From Luzula sylvatica (Eukaryota; Streptophyta; Magnoliopsida; Poales; Juncaceae): 64,000 nucleotides of DNA. The notes beneath the pieces are model-generated. The model was not told where the DNA came from and searched no databases. It saw only the letters and a list, made by a program, of their open reading frames with translations. Position 1 is the stretch's first letter. Each line of letters starts with the position of its first letter. The stretch spans positions 37,376,908 to 37,440,907 of the forward strand of contig OX326959.1 in the NCBI GenBank assembly GCA_946800325.1, written 5' to 3'. Below, piece after piece: positions 1 to 15,100 of this stretch. Both the position numbers and the translations under genes were made by a program.

Positions 1-3000
1 TTTGAGATTTTTTGAAAAAATTGAAATTTGTGTGTGTTAGTCTTCAATTACGGAGTATTTGAGTATGACATGAAAATTGAGTATTTTACCTATATTACAC
101 TTCAATTTTTTCATTTTTTTTAAAATATCTTCATTGAATTTTTTGAAGGTGCTAGACTTCTGTTTATTGCATTTTGAAGAAAATTTTGAAAAAATTGAAA
201 TTTGTGTGTGTTAGTCTTCAATTACGGAGTATTTTGAGTATGACTTGAAAATTTAGTTTTTTTCATGTGTTACACTTCAATTTTAACATTCTTTTCAAAA
301 ATATCTCCATTGAATTTTTTGATGGTGTTAGACTTCATTTTTTTGCATTTTTGAGAGTTTTGGAAAAAATTGAAATTTGTGTGTGTTCGTCTTCAATTAC
401 GGAGTATTTTGAGTATGACATGAAAATTGAGCTTTTTTCTTGTCTTACACTTCAATTTTAACATTCTTTTAAAAAATATGTTCATTGAATTTTTTGAAGG
501 TGACTTCATTTTTTGCATGTTTGATATTTTTTGAAAAAATAGAAATTTGTGTGTGTTAGTCTTCAATTACGGATTATTTGAGTATGACATGAATATTGAG
601 TATTTTACTTATATTAACCTTCAATTTTTTCATTTTTTTAAAAATATCTTCATTGAATTTTTTGAAGGTGTTAGACTTCAGTTTTTTGCATTTTTAAGAA
701 AATTTTGAAAAAATAGAAATTTGTGTGTGTTAGTCTTCAATTACGGAGTATTTTGAGTATGACATGAAAATTTAGTTTTTTTCATGTGTTACACTTCAAT
801 TTTAACATTCGTTTCAAAATATCTTCATTGAGTTTTTTGATGGTGCTAGACTTCATTTTTTGCATTTTTGAGAGTTTTGGAAAAAATTGAAATTTGTGTG
901 TGTTCGTCTTCCATTACGGAGTATTTTGAGTATGACATGAAAATTTAGTATTTTTCTTATGTTAGACTTCAATTTTAACATTGTTTTAAAAAATATCTTC
1001 ATGGAATTTATTGAAGGTGTTGGACTTCATTTTTTGCATTTTTGAGAGTTTTGGAAAAAATTGAAATTTGTGTGTGTTAGTCTTCAATTACGGAATATTT
1101 TGAGTATGACATGAAAATTTAGTTTTTTTCATGTGTTACACTTCAATTTTAATATTCTTTTCAAAAATATCTTCATTGAATTTTTTGATGGTGTTAGACT
1201 TCATTTTTTGCATTTTTGAGATTTTTTCAAAAAATTGAAATTTGTGTGTGTTAGTCTTCAATTACGGAGTATTTGAGTATGACATGAAAATTGAGTATTT
1301 TACTTATATTACACTTCAATTTTTTCATTTTTTTAAAAATATCTTCATTGAATTTTTTGAAGGTGTTAGACTTCAGTTTATTGCATTTTGAAGAAAAGTT
1401 TGAAAAAATTGAAATTTGTGTGTGTTAGTATTCAATTACGGAGTATTTTGAGTATGACTTGAAAATTTAGTTTTTTTCATGTGTTACACTTCAATTTTAA
1501 CATTCTTTTCAAAAATATCTCCATTGAATTTTTTGATGGTGTTAGACTTCATTTTTTTGCATTTTTGAGAGTTTTGGAAAAAATTGAAATTTGTGTGTGT
1601 TCGTCTTCAATTACGGAGTATTTTGAGTATGACATGAAAATTGAGCTTTTTTCTTGTCTTACACTTCAATTTTAACATTCTTTTAAAAAATATGTTCATT
1701 GAATTTTTTGAAGGTGTTAGACTTCATTTTTTGCATTTTTGAGATTTTTTGAAAAAATTGAAATTTGTGTGTGTTAGTCTTCAATTACGGAGTATTTGAG
1801 TATGACATGAAAATTGAGTATTTTACTTATATTACACTTCAATTTTTTCATTTTTTTTAAAATATCTTCATTGAATTTTTTGAAAGTGTTAGACTTCAGT
1901 TTTTTGCATTTTTAAGAAAATTTTGAAAAAATATAAATTTGTGTGTGTTAGTATTCAATTACGGAGTATTTTGAGTATGACATGAAAATTTAGTTTTTTT
2001 CATGTGTTACACTTCAATTCTAACATTCTTTTCAAAAATATCTTCATTGAATTTTTTGATGGTGTTAGACTTCATTTTTTGCATTTTTGATATTTTTTCA
2101 AAAAATTGAAATTTGTGTGTGTTAGTCTTCAATTACGGAGTATTTGAGTATGACATGAAAATTGAGTATTTTACTTATATTACACTTCAATTTTTTCATT
2201 TTTTTAAAAATATCTTCATTGAATTTTTTGAAGGTGTTAGACTTCAGTTTATTGCATTTTGAAGAAAAGTTTGAAAAAATTGAAATTTGTGTGTGTTAGT
2301 ATTCAATTACGGAGTATTTTGAGTATGACTTGAAAATTTAGTTTTTTTCATGTGTTACACTTCAATTTTAACATTCTTTTCAAAAATATCTCCATTGAAT
2401 TTTTTGAAGGTGTTAGACTTCATTTTTTTGAATTTTTGAGAGTTTTGGAAAAAATTGAAATTTGTGTGTGTTCGTCTTCTATTACGGAGTATTTTGAGTA
2501 TGACATGAAAATTCAGCTTTTTTCTTGTCTTACACTTCAATTTTAACATTCTTTTAAAAAATATGTTCATTGAATTTTTTGAAGGTGACTTCATTTTTTG
2601 CATGTTTGAGATTTTTTGAAAAAATTGAAATTTGTGTGTGTTAGTCTTCAATTACGGAGTATTTGAGTATGACATGAAAATTGAGTATTTTACTTATATT
2701 ACCCTTCAATTTTTTCATTTTTTTAAAAATATCTTCATAGAATTTTTTGAAGGTGTTAGATTTCAGTTTTTTGCATTTTTAAGAAAATTTTGAAAAAAAA
2801 GAAATTTGTGTGTGTTAGTCTTCAATTACGGAGTATTTTGAGTATGACATGAAAATTTAGTTTTTTTCATGTGTTACACTTCAATTTTAACATTCTTTTC
2901 AAAAATATCTTCATTGAATTTTTTGATGGTGCTAGACTTCATTTTTTGCATTTTTGAGAGTTTTGGAAAAAATTGAAATTTGTGTGTGTTCGTTTTCCAT

Positions 3001-3301
3001 TACGGAGTATTTTGAGTATGACATGAAAATTGAGTATTTTGCTTATGTTAGACTTCAATTTTAACATTGTTTTAAAAAATATCGTCATGAAATTTATTGA
3101 AGGTGTTGGACTTCATTTTTTGCATTTTTGAGAGTATTGGAAAAAATTGAAATTTGTGTGTGTTAGTCTTCAATTACGGAGTATTTTGAGTATGACATGA
3201 TAATTTAGTTTTTTTCATGTGTTACACTTCAATTTTAACATTCTTTTCAAAAAATATCTTCATTGAATTTTTTGATGGTGTTAGACTTCATTTTTTGTAT
3301 T
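1..3301. repeat. 19-monomer HOR, copy 1 (3,301 bp)
   Basis: Position 1 onward matches 3,302 onward at a fixed offset of 3,301 bp (19 monomers). Shared rare variants include ACCTATATTACAC, TAGACTTCTGTTTATTGC, CGGATTATTTG and TAACATTCGTTTC. The unit starts at or before the window edge. Inside it, 267-461 recurs at 1,481-1,675 (offset 1,214, 7 monomers), and a 5-monomer offset (871 bp) relates about 1,220-1,700 to 2,090-2,570, so the HOR was built from smaller duplications. Confidence 0.93.
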
Positions 3302-5399
3302 TTTGAGATTTTTTGAAAAAATTGAAATTTGTGTGTGTTAGTCTTCAATTACGGAGTATTTGAGTATGACATGAAAATTGAGTATTTTACCTATATTACA
3401 CTTCAATTTTTTCATTTTTTTTAAAATATCTTCATTGAATTTTTTGAAGGTGCTAGACTTCTGTTTATTGCATTTTGAAGAAAATTTTGAAAAAATTGAA
3501 ATTTGTGTGTGTTAGTCTTCAATTACGGAGTATTTTGAGTATGACTTGAAAATTTAGTTTTTTTCATGTGTTACACTTCAATTTTAACATTCTTTTCAAA
3601 AATATCTCCATTGAATTTTTTGATGGTGTTAGACTTCATTTTTTTGCATTTTTGAGAGTTTTGGAAAAAATTGAAATTTGTGTGTGTTCGTCTTCAATTA
3701 CGGAGTATTTTGAGTATGACATGAAAATTGAGCTTTTTTCTTGTCTTACACTTCAATTTTAACATTCTTTTAAAAAATATGTTCATTGAATTTTTTGAAG
3801 GTGACTTCATTTTTTGCATGTTTGATATTTTTTGAAAAAATAGAAATTTGTGTGTGTTAGTCTTCAATTACGGATTATTTGAGTATGACATGAATATTGA
3901 GTATTTTACTTATATTAACCTTCAATTTTTTCATTTTTTTAAAAATATCTTCATTGAATTTTTTGAAGGTGTTAGACTTCAGTTTTTTGCATTTTTAAGA
4001 AAATTTTGAAAAAATAGAAATTTGTGTGTGTTAGTCTTCAATTACGGAGTATTTTGAGTATGACATGAAAATTTAGTTTTTTTCATGTGTTACACTTCAA
4101 TTTTAACATTCGTTTCAAAATATCTTCATTGAGTTTTTTGATGGTGCTAGACTTCATTTTTTGCATTTTTGAGAGTTTTGGAAAAAATTGAAATTTGTGT
4201 GTGTTCGTCTTCCATTACGGAGTATTTTGAGTATGACATGAAAATTTAGTATTTTTCTTATGTTAGACTTCAATTTTAACATTGTTTTAAAAAATATCTT
4301 CATGGAATTTATTGAAGGTGTTGGACTTCATTTTTTGCATTTTTGAGAGTTTTGGAAAAAATTGAAATTTGTGTGTGTTAGTCTTCAATTACGGAATATT
4401 TTGAGTATGACATGAAAATTTAGTTTTTTTCATGTGTTACACTTCAATTTTAATATTCTTTTCAAAAATATCTTCATTGAATTTTTTGATGGTGTTAGAC
4501 TTCATTTTTTGCATTTTTGAGATTTTTTCAAAAAATTGAAATTTGTGTGTGTTAGTCTTCAATTACGGAGTATTTGAGTATGACATGAAAATTGAGTATT
4601 TTACTTATATTACACTTCAATTTTTTCATTTTTTTAAAAATATCTTCATTGAATTTTTTGAAGGTGTTAGACTTCAGTTTATTGCATTTTGAAGAAAAGT
4701 TTGAAAAAATTGAAATTTGTGTGTGTTAGTATTCAATTACGGAGTATTTTGAGTATGACTTGAAAATTTAGTTTTTTTCATGTGTTACACTTCAATTTTA
4801 ACATTCTTTTCAAAAATATCTCCATTGAATTTTTTGATGGTGTTAGACTTCATTTTTTTGCATTTTTGAGAGTTTTGGAAAAAATTGAAATTTGTGTGTG
4901 TTCGTCTTCAATTACGGAGTATTTTGAGTATGACATGAAAATTGAGCTTTTTTCTTGTCTTACACTTCAATTTTAACATTCTTTTAAAAAATATGTTCAT
5001 TGAATTTTTTGAAGGTGTTAGACTTCATTTTTTGCATTTTTGAGATTTTTTGAAAAAATTGAAATTTGTGTGTGTTAGTCTTCAATTACGGAGTATTTGA
5101 GTATGACATGAAAATTGAGTATTTTACTTATATTACACTTCAATTTTTTCATTTTTTTTAAAATATCTTCATTGAATTTTTTGAAAGTGTTAGACTTCAG
5201 TTTTTTGCATTTTTAAGAAAATTTTGAAAAAATATAAATTTGTGTGTGTTAGTATTCAATTACGGAGTATTTTGAGTATGACATGAAAATTTAGTTTTTT
5301 TCATGTGTTACACTTCAATTCTAACATTCTTTTCAAAAATATCTTCATTGAATTTTTTGATGGTGTTAGACTTCATTTTTTGCATTTTTGATATTTTTT
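3302..5399. repeat. 19-monomer HOR, copy 2 (partial, ~2,098 bp)
   Basis: I noticed no difference from 1-2,098 when reading line by line. The match breaks in the motif GATATTTTTT: 2,098 onward continues CAAAAAATTG while 5,399 onward continues GAAAAAATTG and then follows a different monomer type. The break lies inside subunit C, which suggests truncation by unequal exchange in phase. Such high identity implies a very recent duplication, or an assembly duplication. Confidence 0.92.
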
Positions 5400-8300
5400 G
5401 AAAAAATTGAAATTTGTGTGTGTTAGTCTTCAATTACGGAGTATTTGAGTATGACATGAAAATTGAGTATTTTACTTATATTACACTTCAATTTTTTCAT
5501 TTTTTAAAAAATATCTTCATTGAATTTTTTGAAGGTGTTAGACTTCAGTTTTTTGCATTTTTAAGAAAATTTTGAAAAAATAGAAATTTGTGTGTGTTAG
5601 TCTTCGATTACGGAGTATTTTGAGTATGACATGAAAATTTTGTTTTTTTCATGTGTTACACTTCAATTTTAACATTCTTTTCAAAAATATCTTCATTGAA
5701 TTTTTTGATGGTGTTAGACTTCATTTTTTGCATTTTTCATATTTTTTGAAAAAAATGAAATTTGTGTGTGTTAGTCTTCAATTACGGAGTATTTGAGTAT
5801 GACATGAAAATTGAGTATTTTACTTATATTACACTTCAATTTTTTCATTTTTTTAAAAATATCTTCATTGAATTTTTTGAAGGTGTTAGACTTCAGTTTA
5901 TTGCATTTTGAAGAAAATTTTGAAAAAATTGAAATTTGTGTGTGTTAGTCTTCAATTACGGAGTATTTTGAGTATGACATGAAAATTTAGTTTTTTTCAT
6001 GTGTTACACTTCAATTTTAACATTCTTTTCAAAAATATCTTGATTGAATTTTTTGATGGTGTTAGACTTCATTTTTTTGCATTTTTGAGAGTTTTGGAAA
6101 AAATTGAAATTTGTGTGTGTTCGTCTTCAATTACGGAGTATTTTGAGTATGACATGAAAATTGAGCTTTTTTCTTGTGTTACACTTCAATTTTAACATTC
6201 TTTTAAAAAATATGTTCATTGAATTTTTTGAAGGTGTTAGACTTCATTTTTTGCATTTTTGAGATTTTTTGAAAAAATTGAAATTTGTGTGTGGTAGTCT
6301 TCAATTACGGAGTATTTGAGTATGACATGAAAATTGAGTATTTTACTTATATTACCCTTCAATTTTTTCATTTTTTTAAAAATATCTTCATTGAATTTTT
6401 TGAAGGTGTTAGACTTCAGTTTTTTGCATTTTTAAGAAAATTTTGAAAAAATAGAAATTTGTGTGTGTTAGTCTTCAATTACGGAGTATTTTGAGTATGA
6501 CATGAAAATTTAGTTTTTTTTCATGTGTTACACTTCAATTTTAACATTCTTTTCAAAAATATCTTCATTGAATTTTTTTGATGGTGTTAGACTTCATTTT
6601 TTGCATTTTTGAGAGTTTTGGAAAAAATTGAAATTTGTGTGTGTTCGTCTTCAATTACGGAGTATTTTGAGTATGACATGAAAATTGAGCTTTTTTTCAT
6701 GTGTTTCACTTCAATTTTAACATTCTTTTAAAAAATATGTTCATTGAATTTTTTGAAGGTGTTAGACTTCATTTTTTGCATTTTTGAGATTTTTTGAAAA
6801 AATTGAAATTTATGTGTGTTAGTCTTCAATTACGGAGTATTTGAGTATGACATGAAAATTGAGTATTTCACTTATATTACCCTTCAATGTTTTCATTTTT
6901 TTAAAAATATCTTCATTGAATTTTTTGAAGGTGTTAGACTTCAGTTTTTTGCATTTTTAAGAAAATTTTGAAAAAATAGAAATTTGTGTGTGTTAGTCTT
7001 CAATTACGGAGTATTTTGAGTATGACATGAAAATTTAGTTTTTTTCATGTGTTACACTTCAATTTTAACATTCTTTTCAAAAATATCTTCATTGAATTTT
7101 TTGATGGTGCTAGACTTCATTTTTTGCATTTTTGAGAGTTTTGGAAAAAATTGAAATATGTGTGTGTTCGTCTTCCATTACGGAGTATTTTGAGTATGAC
7201 ATGAAAATTGAGTATTTTGCTTATGTTAGACTTCAATTTTAACATTGTTTTAAAAAATATCTTCATGGAATTTATTGAAGGTGTTGGACTTCATTTTTTG
7301 CATTTTTCACAAATTTTTGAAAAAATTGAAATTTGTGATTGTTAGTCTTCAATTACGGAGTATTTTGAGTATGACATGAAAATTGAGCTTTTTTCTAGTG
7401 TTACACTTCAATTTTAACATTCTTTCAAAAAATATGTTCATTGAATTATTTGAAGGTGTTAGACTTAATTTTTTGCATTTTTGTGATTTTTTTAAGAAAT
7501 TGAAATTTGTGTGTGTTAGTCTTCAATTACGAAGAATTTTGAGTATGACATGAAAATTGAGTATTTTGCTTATGTTACACTTCAATTTTAACATTCTTTT
7601 AAAAAATAACTTCGTTGAATTTTTTGAACGTGTTAGATTTCAGTTTTTTGCATTTTTAAGAAAATTTTGACAAAATTGAAATTTGTGTGTTAGTCTTCAA
7701 TTACGGAATATTTTGAGTATGACATGAAAATTCAGTTTTTTTCATGTGTTACACTTCAATTTTAACATTCTTTTCAAAAATATCTTCATTGATTTTTTTG
7801 ATGGTGTTAGACTTCATTTTTTGCATTTTTGAGAGTTTTGGAAAAAATTGAAATTTGTGTGTGTTCGTCTTCAATTACGGAGTATTTTGAGTATGACATG
7901 AAAATTGAGCTTTTTTCTTGTGTTACACTTCAATTTTAACATTCTTTTAAAAAATATGTTCATTGAATTTTTTGAAGGTGTTAGACTTCATTTTTTGCAT
8001 TTTTGAGATTTTTTGAAAAAATTGAAATTTGTGTGTGTTAGTCTTCAATTACGGAGTATTTTGAGTATGACATGAAAATTTAGTTTTTTTCATGTGTTAC
8101 ACTTCAATTTTAACATTCTTTTCAAAAATATCTTCATTGAATTTTTTGATGGTGTTAGACTTCATTTTTTTGCATTTGTGAGAGTTTTGGAAAAAATTGA
8201 AATTTGTGTGTGTTCGTCTTCAATTACGGAGTATTTTGAGTATGACATGAAAATTGAGCTTTTTTCTTGTGTTACACTTCAATTTTAACATTCTTTTCAA

Positions 8301-11300
8301 AAATATCTTCTTTGAATTTTTTGATGGTGTTAGACTTCATTTTTTGCATTTTTGAGATTTTTTGAAAAAATTGAAATTTGTGTGTGTTAGTCTTCAATTA
8401 CGGAGTATTTGAGTATGACATCAAAATTGAGTATTTTACTTATATTACCCTTCAATTTTATCATTTTTTCAAAAATATCTTCATTGAGTTTTTTGATGGT
8501 GCTAGACTTCATTTTTTGCATTTTTGAGAGTTTTGGAAAAAATTGAAATTTGTGTGTGTTCGTCTTCCATTACGGAGTATTTTGAGTATGACATGAAAAT
8601 TGAGTATTTTGCTTATGTTAGACTTCAATTTTAACATTGTTTTAAAAAATATCTTCATGGAATTTATTGAAGGTGTTGGACTTCATTTTTTGCATTTTTG
8701 AGAGTTTTGGAAAAAATTGAAATTTGTGTGTGTTAGTCTTCAATTACGGAGTATTTTGAGTATGACATGAAAATTTAGTTTTTTTCATGTGTTACAATTC
8801 AATTTTAACATTCTTTTCAAAAATATCTTCATTGAATATTTTGATGGTGTTAGACTTCATTTTTCGCATTTTTGAGATTTTTTGAAAAAATTGAAATTTG
8901 TGTGTGTTAGTCTTCAATTACGGAGTATTTGAGTATGACATGAAAATTGAGTATTTTACTTATATTACACTTCAATTTTTTCATTTTTTTAAAAATATCT
9001 TCATTGAATTTTTTGAAGGTGTTAGACTTCAGTTTATTGCATTTTGAAGAAAATTTTGAAAAAATTGAAATTTGTGTGTGTTAGTCTTCAATTACGGAGT
9101 ATTTTGAGTATGACATGAAAATTTAGTTTTTTTCATGTGTTACACTTCAATTTTAACATTCTTTTCAAAAATATCTCCATTGAATTTTTTGATGGTGTTA
9201 GACTTCATTTATTTGCATTTTTGAGAGTTTTGGAAAAAATTGAAATTTGTGTGTGTTCGTCTTCAATTACGGAGTATTTTGAGTATGACATGAAAATTGA
9301 GCTTTTTTCTTGTGTTAGACTTCAATTTTAACATTGTTTTAAAAAATATCTTCATGGAATTTATTGAAGGTGTTGGATTTCATTTTTTGCATTTTTCACA
9401 ATTTTTTGAAAAAATTGAAATTTGTGATTGTTAGTCTTCAATTACGGAGTATTTTGAGTATGACATAAAAATTGTGCTTTTTCCTAGTGTTACACTTCAA
9501 TTTTAACATTCTTTCAAAAAATATGTTCATTGAATTATTTGAAGGTGTTAGACTTAATTTTTTGCATTTTTGTGATTTTTTTAAGAAATTAAAATTTGTG
9601 TGTGTTAGTCTTCAATTACGAAGAATTTTGAGTATGACATGAAAATTGAGTATTTTGCTGATGTTACACTTCAATTTTAACATTCTTTTAAAAAATAACT
9701 TCGTTGAGTTTTTTGAACGTGTTAGATTTCAGTTTTTTGCATTTTTAAGAAAATTTTGAAAAAATTGAAATTTGTGTGTGTTAGTCTTCAATTAGGGAAT
9801 ATTTTGAGTATGACATGAAAATTTAGTTTTTTTCATGTGTTACACTTCAATTTTAACATTCTTTTCAAAAATATCTTCATTGAATTTTTTGATGGTGTTA
9901 GACTTCATTTTTTGCATTTTTGAGAGATTTGGAAAAAATTGAAATTTGTTTGTGTTCGTCTTCAATTACGGAGTATTTTGAGTATGACATGAAAATTGAC
10001 CTTTTTTCTTGTGTTACACTTCAATTTTAACATTCTTTTAAAAAATATGTTCATTGAATTTTTTGAAGGTGTTACACTTCATTTTTTGCATTTTTGAGAT
10101 TTTTTGAAAAAATTGAAATTTATGTGTGTTAGTCTTCAATTACGGAGTATTTGAGTATGACATGAAAATTGAGTATTTTACTTATATTACACTTCAATTT
10201 TTTCATTTTTTTAAAAATATCTTCATTGAATTTTTTGAAGGTCTTAGACTTCAGTTTATTGCATTTGGAAGAAAATTTTGAAAAAATTGAAATTTGTGTG
10301 TGTTAGTCTTCAATTACGGAGTATTTTGAGTATGACATGAAAATTTAGTTTTTTTCATGTGTTACACTTCAATTTTAACATTCTTTTCAAAAATATCTTC
10401 ATTGAATTTTTTGATGGTGTTAGACTTCATTTTTTTGCATTTTTGAGAGTTTTGGAAAAAATTGAAATTTGTGTGTGTTCGTCTTCAATTACGGAGTATT
10501 TTGAGTATGACATGAAAATTGAGCTTTTTTCTTGTGTTACACTTCAATTTTAACATTCTTTTAAAAAATATGTTCATTGAATTTTTTGAAGGTGTTAGAC
10601 TTCATTTTTTGCATTTTTGAGATTTTTTGAAAAAATTGAAATTTATGTGTGTTAGTCTTCAATTACGGAGTATTTGAGTATGACATGAAAATTGAGTATT
10701 TCACTTATATTACCCTTCAATTTTTACATTTTTTTAAAAATATCTTCATTGAATTTTTTGAAGGTGTTAGACTTCAGTTTTTTGCATTTTTAAGAAAATT
10801 TTGAAAAAATAGAAATTTGTGTGTGTTAGTCTTCAATTACGGAGTATTTTGAGTATGATATGAAAATTTAGTTTTTTTCATGTGTTACACTTCAATTTTA
10901 ACATTCTTTTCAAAAATATCTTCATTGAATTTTTTGATGGTGCTAGACTTCATTTTTTGCATTTTTGAGAGTTTTGGAAAAAATTGAAATATGTGTGTGT
11001 TCGTCTTCCATTACGGAGTATTTTGAGTATGACATGAAAATTGAGTATTTTGCTTATGTTAGACTTCAATTTTAACATTGTTTTAAAAAATATCTTCATG
11101 GAATTTATTGAAGGTGTTGGACTTCATTTTTTGCATTTCTCACAAATTTTTGAAAAAATTGAAATTTGTGAATGTTAGTCTTCAATTACGGAGTATTTTG
11201 AGTATGACATGAAAATTGAGCTTTTTTCTAGTGTTACACTTCAATTTTAACATTCTTTCAAAAAATATGTTGATTGAATTATATAAAGGTGTTAGACTTA

Positions 11301-12198
11301 ATTTTTTGCATTTTTGTGATTTTTTTAAGAAATTGAAATTTGTGTGTGTTAGTCTTCAATTACGAAGAATTTTGAGTATGACATGAAAATTGAGTATTTT
11401 GCTTTTGTTACACTTCAATTTTAACATTCTTTTAAAAAATAACTTCGTTGAATTTTTTGAACGTGTTAGATTTCAGTTTTTTGCATTTTTAAGAAAATTT
11501 TGAAAAAATTGAAATTTGTGTGTGTTAGTCTTCAATTACGGAATATTTTGAGTATGACATGAAAATTTAGTTTTTTTCATGTGTTACGCTTCAATTTTAA
11601 CATTCTTTTCAAAAATATCTTCATTGAATTTTTTGATGGTGTTAGACTTCTTTTTTTGCATTTTTGAGAGTTTTGGAAAAAATTGAAATTTGTGTATGTT
11701 CGTCTTCAATTACGGAGTATTTTGAGTATGACATGAAAATTGACCTTTTTTCTTGTGTTACACTTCAATTTTAACATTCTTTTAAAAAATATGTTCATTG
11801 AATTTTTTGAAGGTGTTAGACTTCATTTTTTGCATTTTTGAGATTTTTTGAAAAAATTGAATTTTGTGTGTGTTAGTCTTCAATTACGGAGTATTTTAGT
11901 ATGACATGAAAATTGAGTATTTTACTTATATTACACTTCAATTTTTTCATTTTTTTAAAAATATCTTCATTGAATTTTTTGAAGGTGTTAGACTTCAGTT
12001 TTTTGAATTTTTAAGAAAATTTTGAAAAAATAGAAATTGGTGTGTGTTAGTCTTCAATTACGGAGTATTTTGAGTATGATAGGAAAATTTAGTTTTTTTC
12101 ATGTGTTACACTTCAATTCTAACATTCTTTTCAAAAATATCTTCATTGAATTTTTTGATGGTGTTAGACTTCATTTTTTGCATTTTTGATATTTTTTG
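5400..12198. repeat. Mosaic family 1 segment with a 22-monomer-spaced block pair
   Basis: Ordinary family 1 monomers without one simple HOR. About 6,780-8,050 matches about 10,613-11,883 at offset 3,833 bp (22 monomers). Both begin with the variant AAATTTATGTGTGTTAG plus GAGTATTTCACTTATATTACCC and carry the CACAAATTTTTG cassette (7,308 and 11,141). This offset is close to the 3,838-bp HOR that starts at 12,199, so this is probably an older, more diverged generation of that unit. No gene seen. Confidence 0.8.
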
Positions 12199-15100
12199 AA
12201 AAAATTGAAATTTGTGTATGTTAGTCTTCAATTACGGAGTATTTGAGTATGACATGAAAATTGAGTATTTTACTTATATTACCCTTCAATTTTATCATTT
12301 TTTTAAAAATATCTTCATTGAATTTTTTGAAGGTGTTAGACTTCAGTTTTTTGCATTTTTAAGAAAATTTTGAAAAAATAGAAATTTGTGTGTGTTAGTC
12401 TTCAATTACGGAGTATTTTGAGTATGACATGAAAATTTAGTTTTTTTCATGTGTTACACTTCAATTTTAACATTCTTTTCAAAAATATCTTCATTGAATT
12501 TTTTGATGGTGCTAGACTTCATTTTTTGCATTTTTGAGAGTTTTGGAAAAAATTGAAATTTGTGTGTGTTCGTCTTCCATTACGGAGTATTTTGAGTATG
12601 ACATGAAAATTGAGTATTTTGCTAATGTTAGACTTCAATTTTAACATTGTTTTAAAAAATATCGTCATGGAATTTATTGAAGGTGTTGGACTTCATTTTT
12701 TGCATTTTTGAGAGTTTTGGAAAAAATTGAAATTTGTGTGTGTTAGTCTTCAATTACGGAGTATTTTGAGTATGACATGATAATTTAGTTTTTTTCATGT
12801 GTTACACTTCAATTTTAACATTCTTTTCAAAAATATCTTCATGGAATTTTTTGATGGTGTTAGACTTCATTTTTTGCATTTTTGAGATTTTTTGAAAAAA
12901 TTGAAATTTGTGTGTGTTAGTCTTCAATTACGGAGTTTTTGAGTATGACATGAAAATTGAGTATTTTACTTATATTACACTTCAATTTTTTCATTTTTTT
13001 AAAAATATCTTCATGGAATTTTTTGAAGGTGTTAGACTTCAGTTCATTGCATTTTGAAGAAAATTTTGAAAAAATTGAAATTTGTGTGTGTTAGTCTTCA
13101 ATTACGGAGTATTTTGAGTATGACATGAAAATTTAGTTTTTTTCATGTGTTACACTTAAATTTTAACATTCTTTTCAAAAATATCTCCATTGAATTTTTT
13201 GATGGTGTTAGACTTCATTTTTTTGCATTTTTGAGAGTTTTGGAAAAAATTGAAATTTGTGTGTGTTCGTCTTCAATTACGGAGTATTTTGAGTGTGACA
13301 TGAAAATTGAGCTTTTTTCTTGTGTTAGACTTCAATTTTAACATTGTTTTAAAAAATATCTTCATGGAATTTATTGAAGGTGTTGGACTTCATTTTTTCA
13401 TTTTTCACAAATTTTTGAAAAAATTGAAATTTGTGATTGTTAGTCTTCAATTACGGAGTATTTTGAGTATGACATGAAAATTGAGCTTTTTTCTAGTGTT
13501 ACACTTCAATTTTAACATTCTTTCAAAAAATATGTTCATTGAATTATTTGAAGGTGTTAGACTTAATTTTTTGCATTTTTGTGATTTTTTTAAGAAATTG
13601 AAATTTGTGTGTGTTAGTCTTCAATTACGAAGAATTTTGAGTATGACATGAAAATTGAGTATTTTGCTTATGTCACACTTCAATTTTAACATTCTTTTAA
13701 AAAATAACTTCGTTGAATTTTTTGAACGTGTTAGATTTCAGTTTTTTGCATTTTTAAGAAAATTTTGAAAAAATTGAAATTTGTGTGTGTTAGTCTTCAA
13801 TTACGTAATATTTTGAGTATGACATGAAAATTTAGTTTTTTTCATGTGTTACACTTCAATTTTAACATTCTTTTCAAAAATATCTTCATTGATTTTTTTG
13901 ATGGTGTTAGACTTCATTTTTTGCATTTTTGAGAGTTTTGGAAAAAATTGAAATTTGTGTGTGTTCGTCTTCAATTACGGAGTATTTTGAGTATGACATG
14001 AAAATTGAGCTTTTTTCTTGTGTTACACTTCAATTTTAACATTCTTTTAAAAAATATGTTCAATGAATTTTTTGAAGGTGTTAGACTTCATTTTTTGCAT
14101 TTTTGAGATTTTTTGAAAAAATTGAAATTTGTGTGTGTTAGTCTTCAATTACGGAGTATTTGAGTATGACATGAAAATTGAGTATTTTACTTATATTACA
14201 CTTCAATTTTTTCATTTTTTTAAAAATATCTTCATTGAATTTTTTGAAGGTGTTAGACTTCAGTTTATTGCATTTTGAAGAAAATTTTGAAAAAATTGAA
14301 ATTTGTGTGTGTTAGTCTTCAATTACGGAGTATTTCGAGTATGACATGAAAATTTAGTTTTTTTCATGTGTTACGCTTCAATTTGAACATTCTTTTCAAA
14401 AATATCTTCATTGAATTTTTTGATGGTGTTAGACTTCATTTTTTTGCATTTTTGAGAGTTTTGGAAAAAATTGAAATTTGTGTGTGTTCGTCTTCAATTA
14501 CGGAGTATTTTGAGTATGACATGAAAATTGAGCTTTTTTCTTGTGTTACACTTCAATTTTAACATTCTTTTAAAAAATATGCTCATTGAATTTTTTGAAG
14601 GTGTTAGACTTAATTTTTTGCATTTTTGTGATTTTTTTAAGAAATTGAAATTTGTGTGTGTTAGTCTTCAATTACGAAGAATTTTGAGTATGACATGAAA
14701 ATTGAGTATTTTGCTTATGTTACACTTCAATTTTAACATTCTTTTAAAAAATAACTTCGTTGAATTTTTTGAACGTGTTAGATTTCAGTTTTTTGCATTT
14801 TTAAGAAAATTTTGAAAAAATTGAAATTTGTGTGTGTTAGTCTTCAATTACGGAATAATTTGAGTATGACATGAAAATTTAGTTTTTTTCATGTGTTACG
14901 CTTCAATTTTAACATTCTTTTCAAAAATATCTTCATTGAATTTTTTGATGGTGTTAGACTTCTTTTTTTGCATTTTTGAGAGTTTTGGAAAAAATTGAAA
15001 TTTGTGTGTGTTCGTCTTCAATTACGGAGTATTTTGAGTATGACGTGAAAATTGACCTTTTTTCTTGTGTTACACTTCAATTTTATCATTCTTTTAAAAA

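Noticed and set aside
267..461. 64-codon open reading frame repeated about 20 times (also 1481-1675, 3568-3762, 13147-13341, 24600-24794 and others)
   Set aside because: It is the satellite read in one frame. It starts at GTG in TGTTACAC, not ATG, and recurs only because the DNA repeats. 174 is divisible by 3, so a frame can stay open over more than one monomer. No promoter, intron or other gene signal.
2355..2651. 98-codon minus-strand open reading frame
   Set aside because: Antisense reading of about 1.7 monomers with low-complexity Lys/Asn/Phe-rich product. The same kind of reading appears at 15185-15394, 19023-19232, 24370-24579 and 36395-36616, as expected from the repeat.
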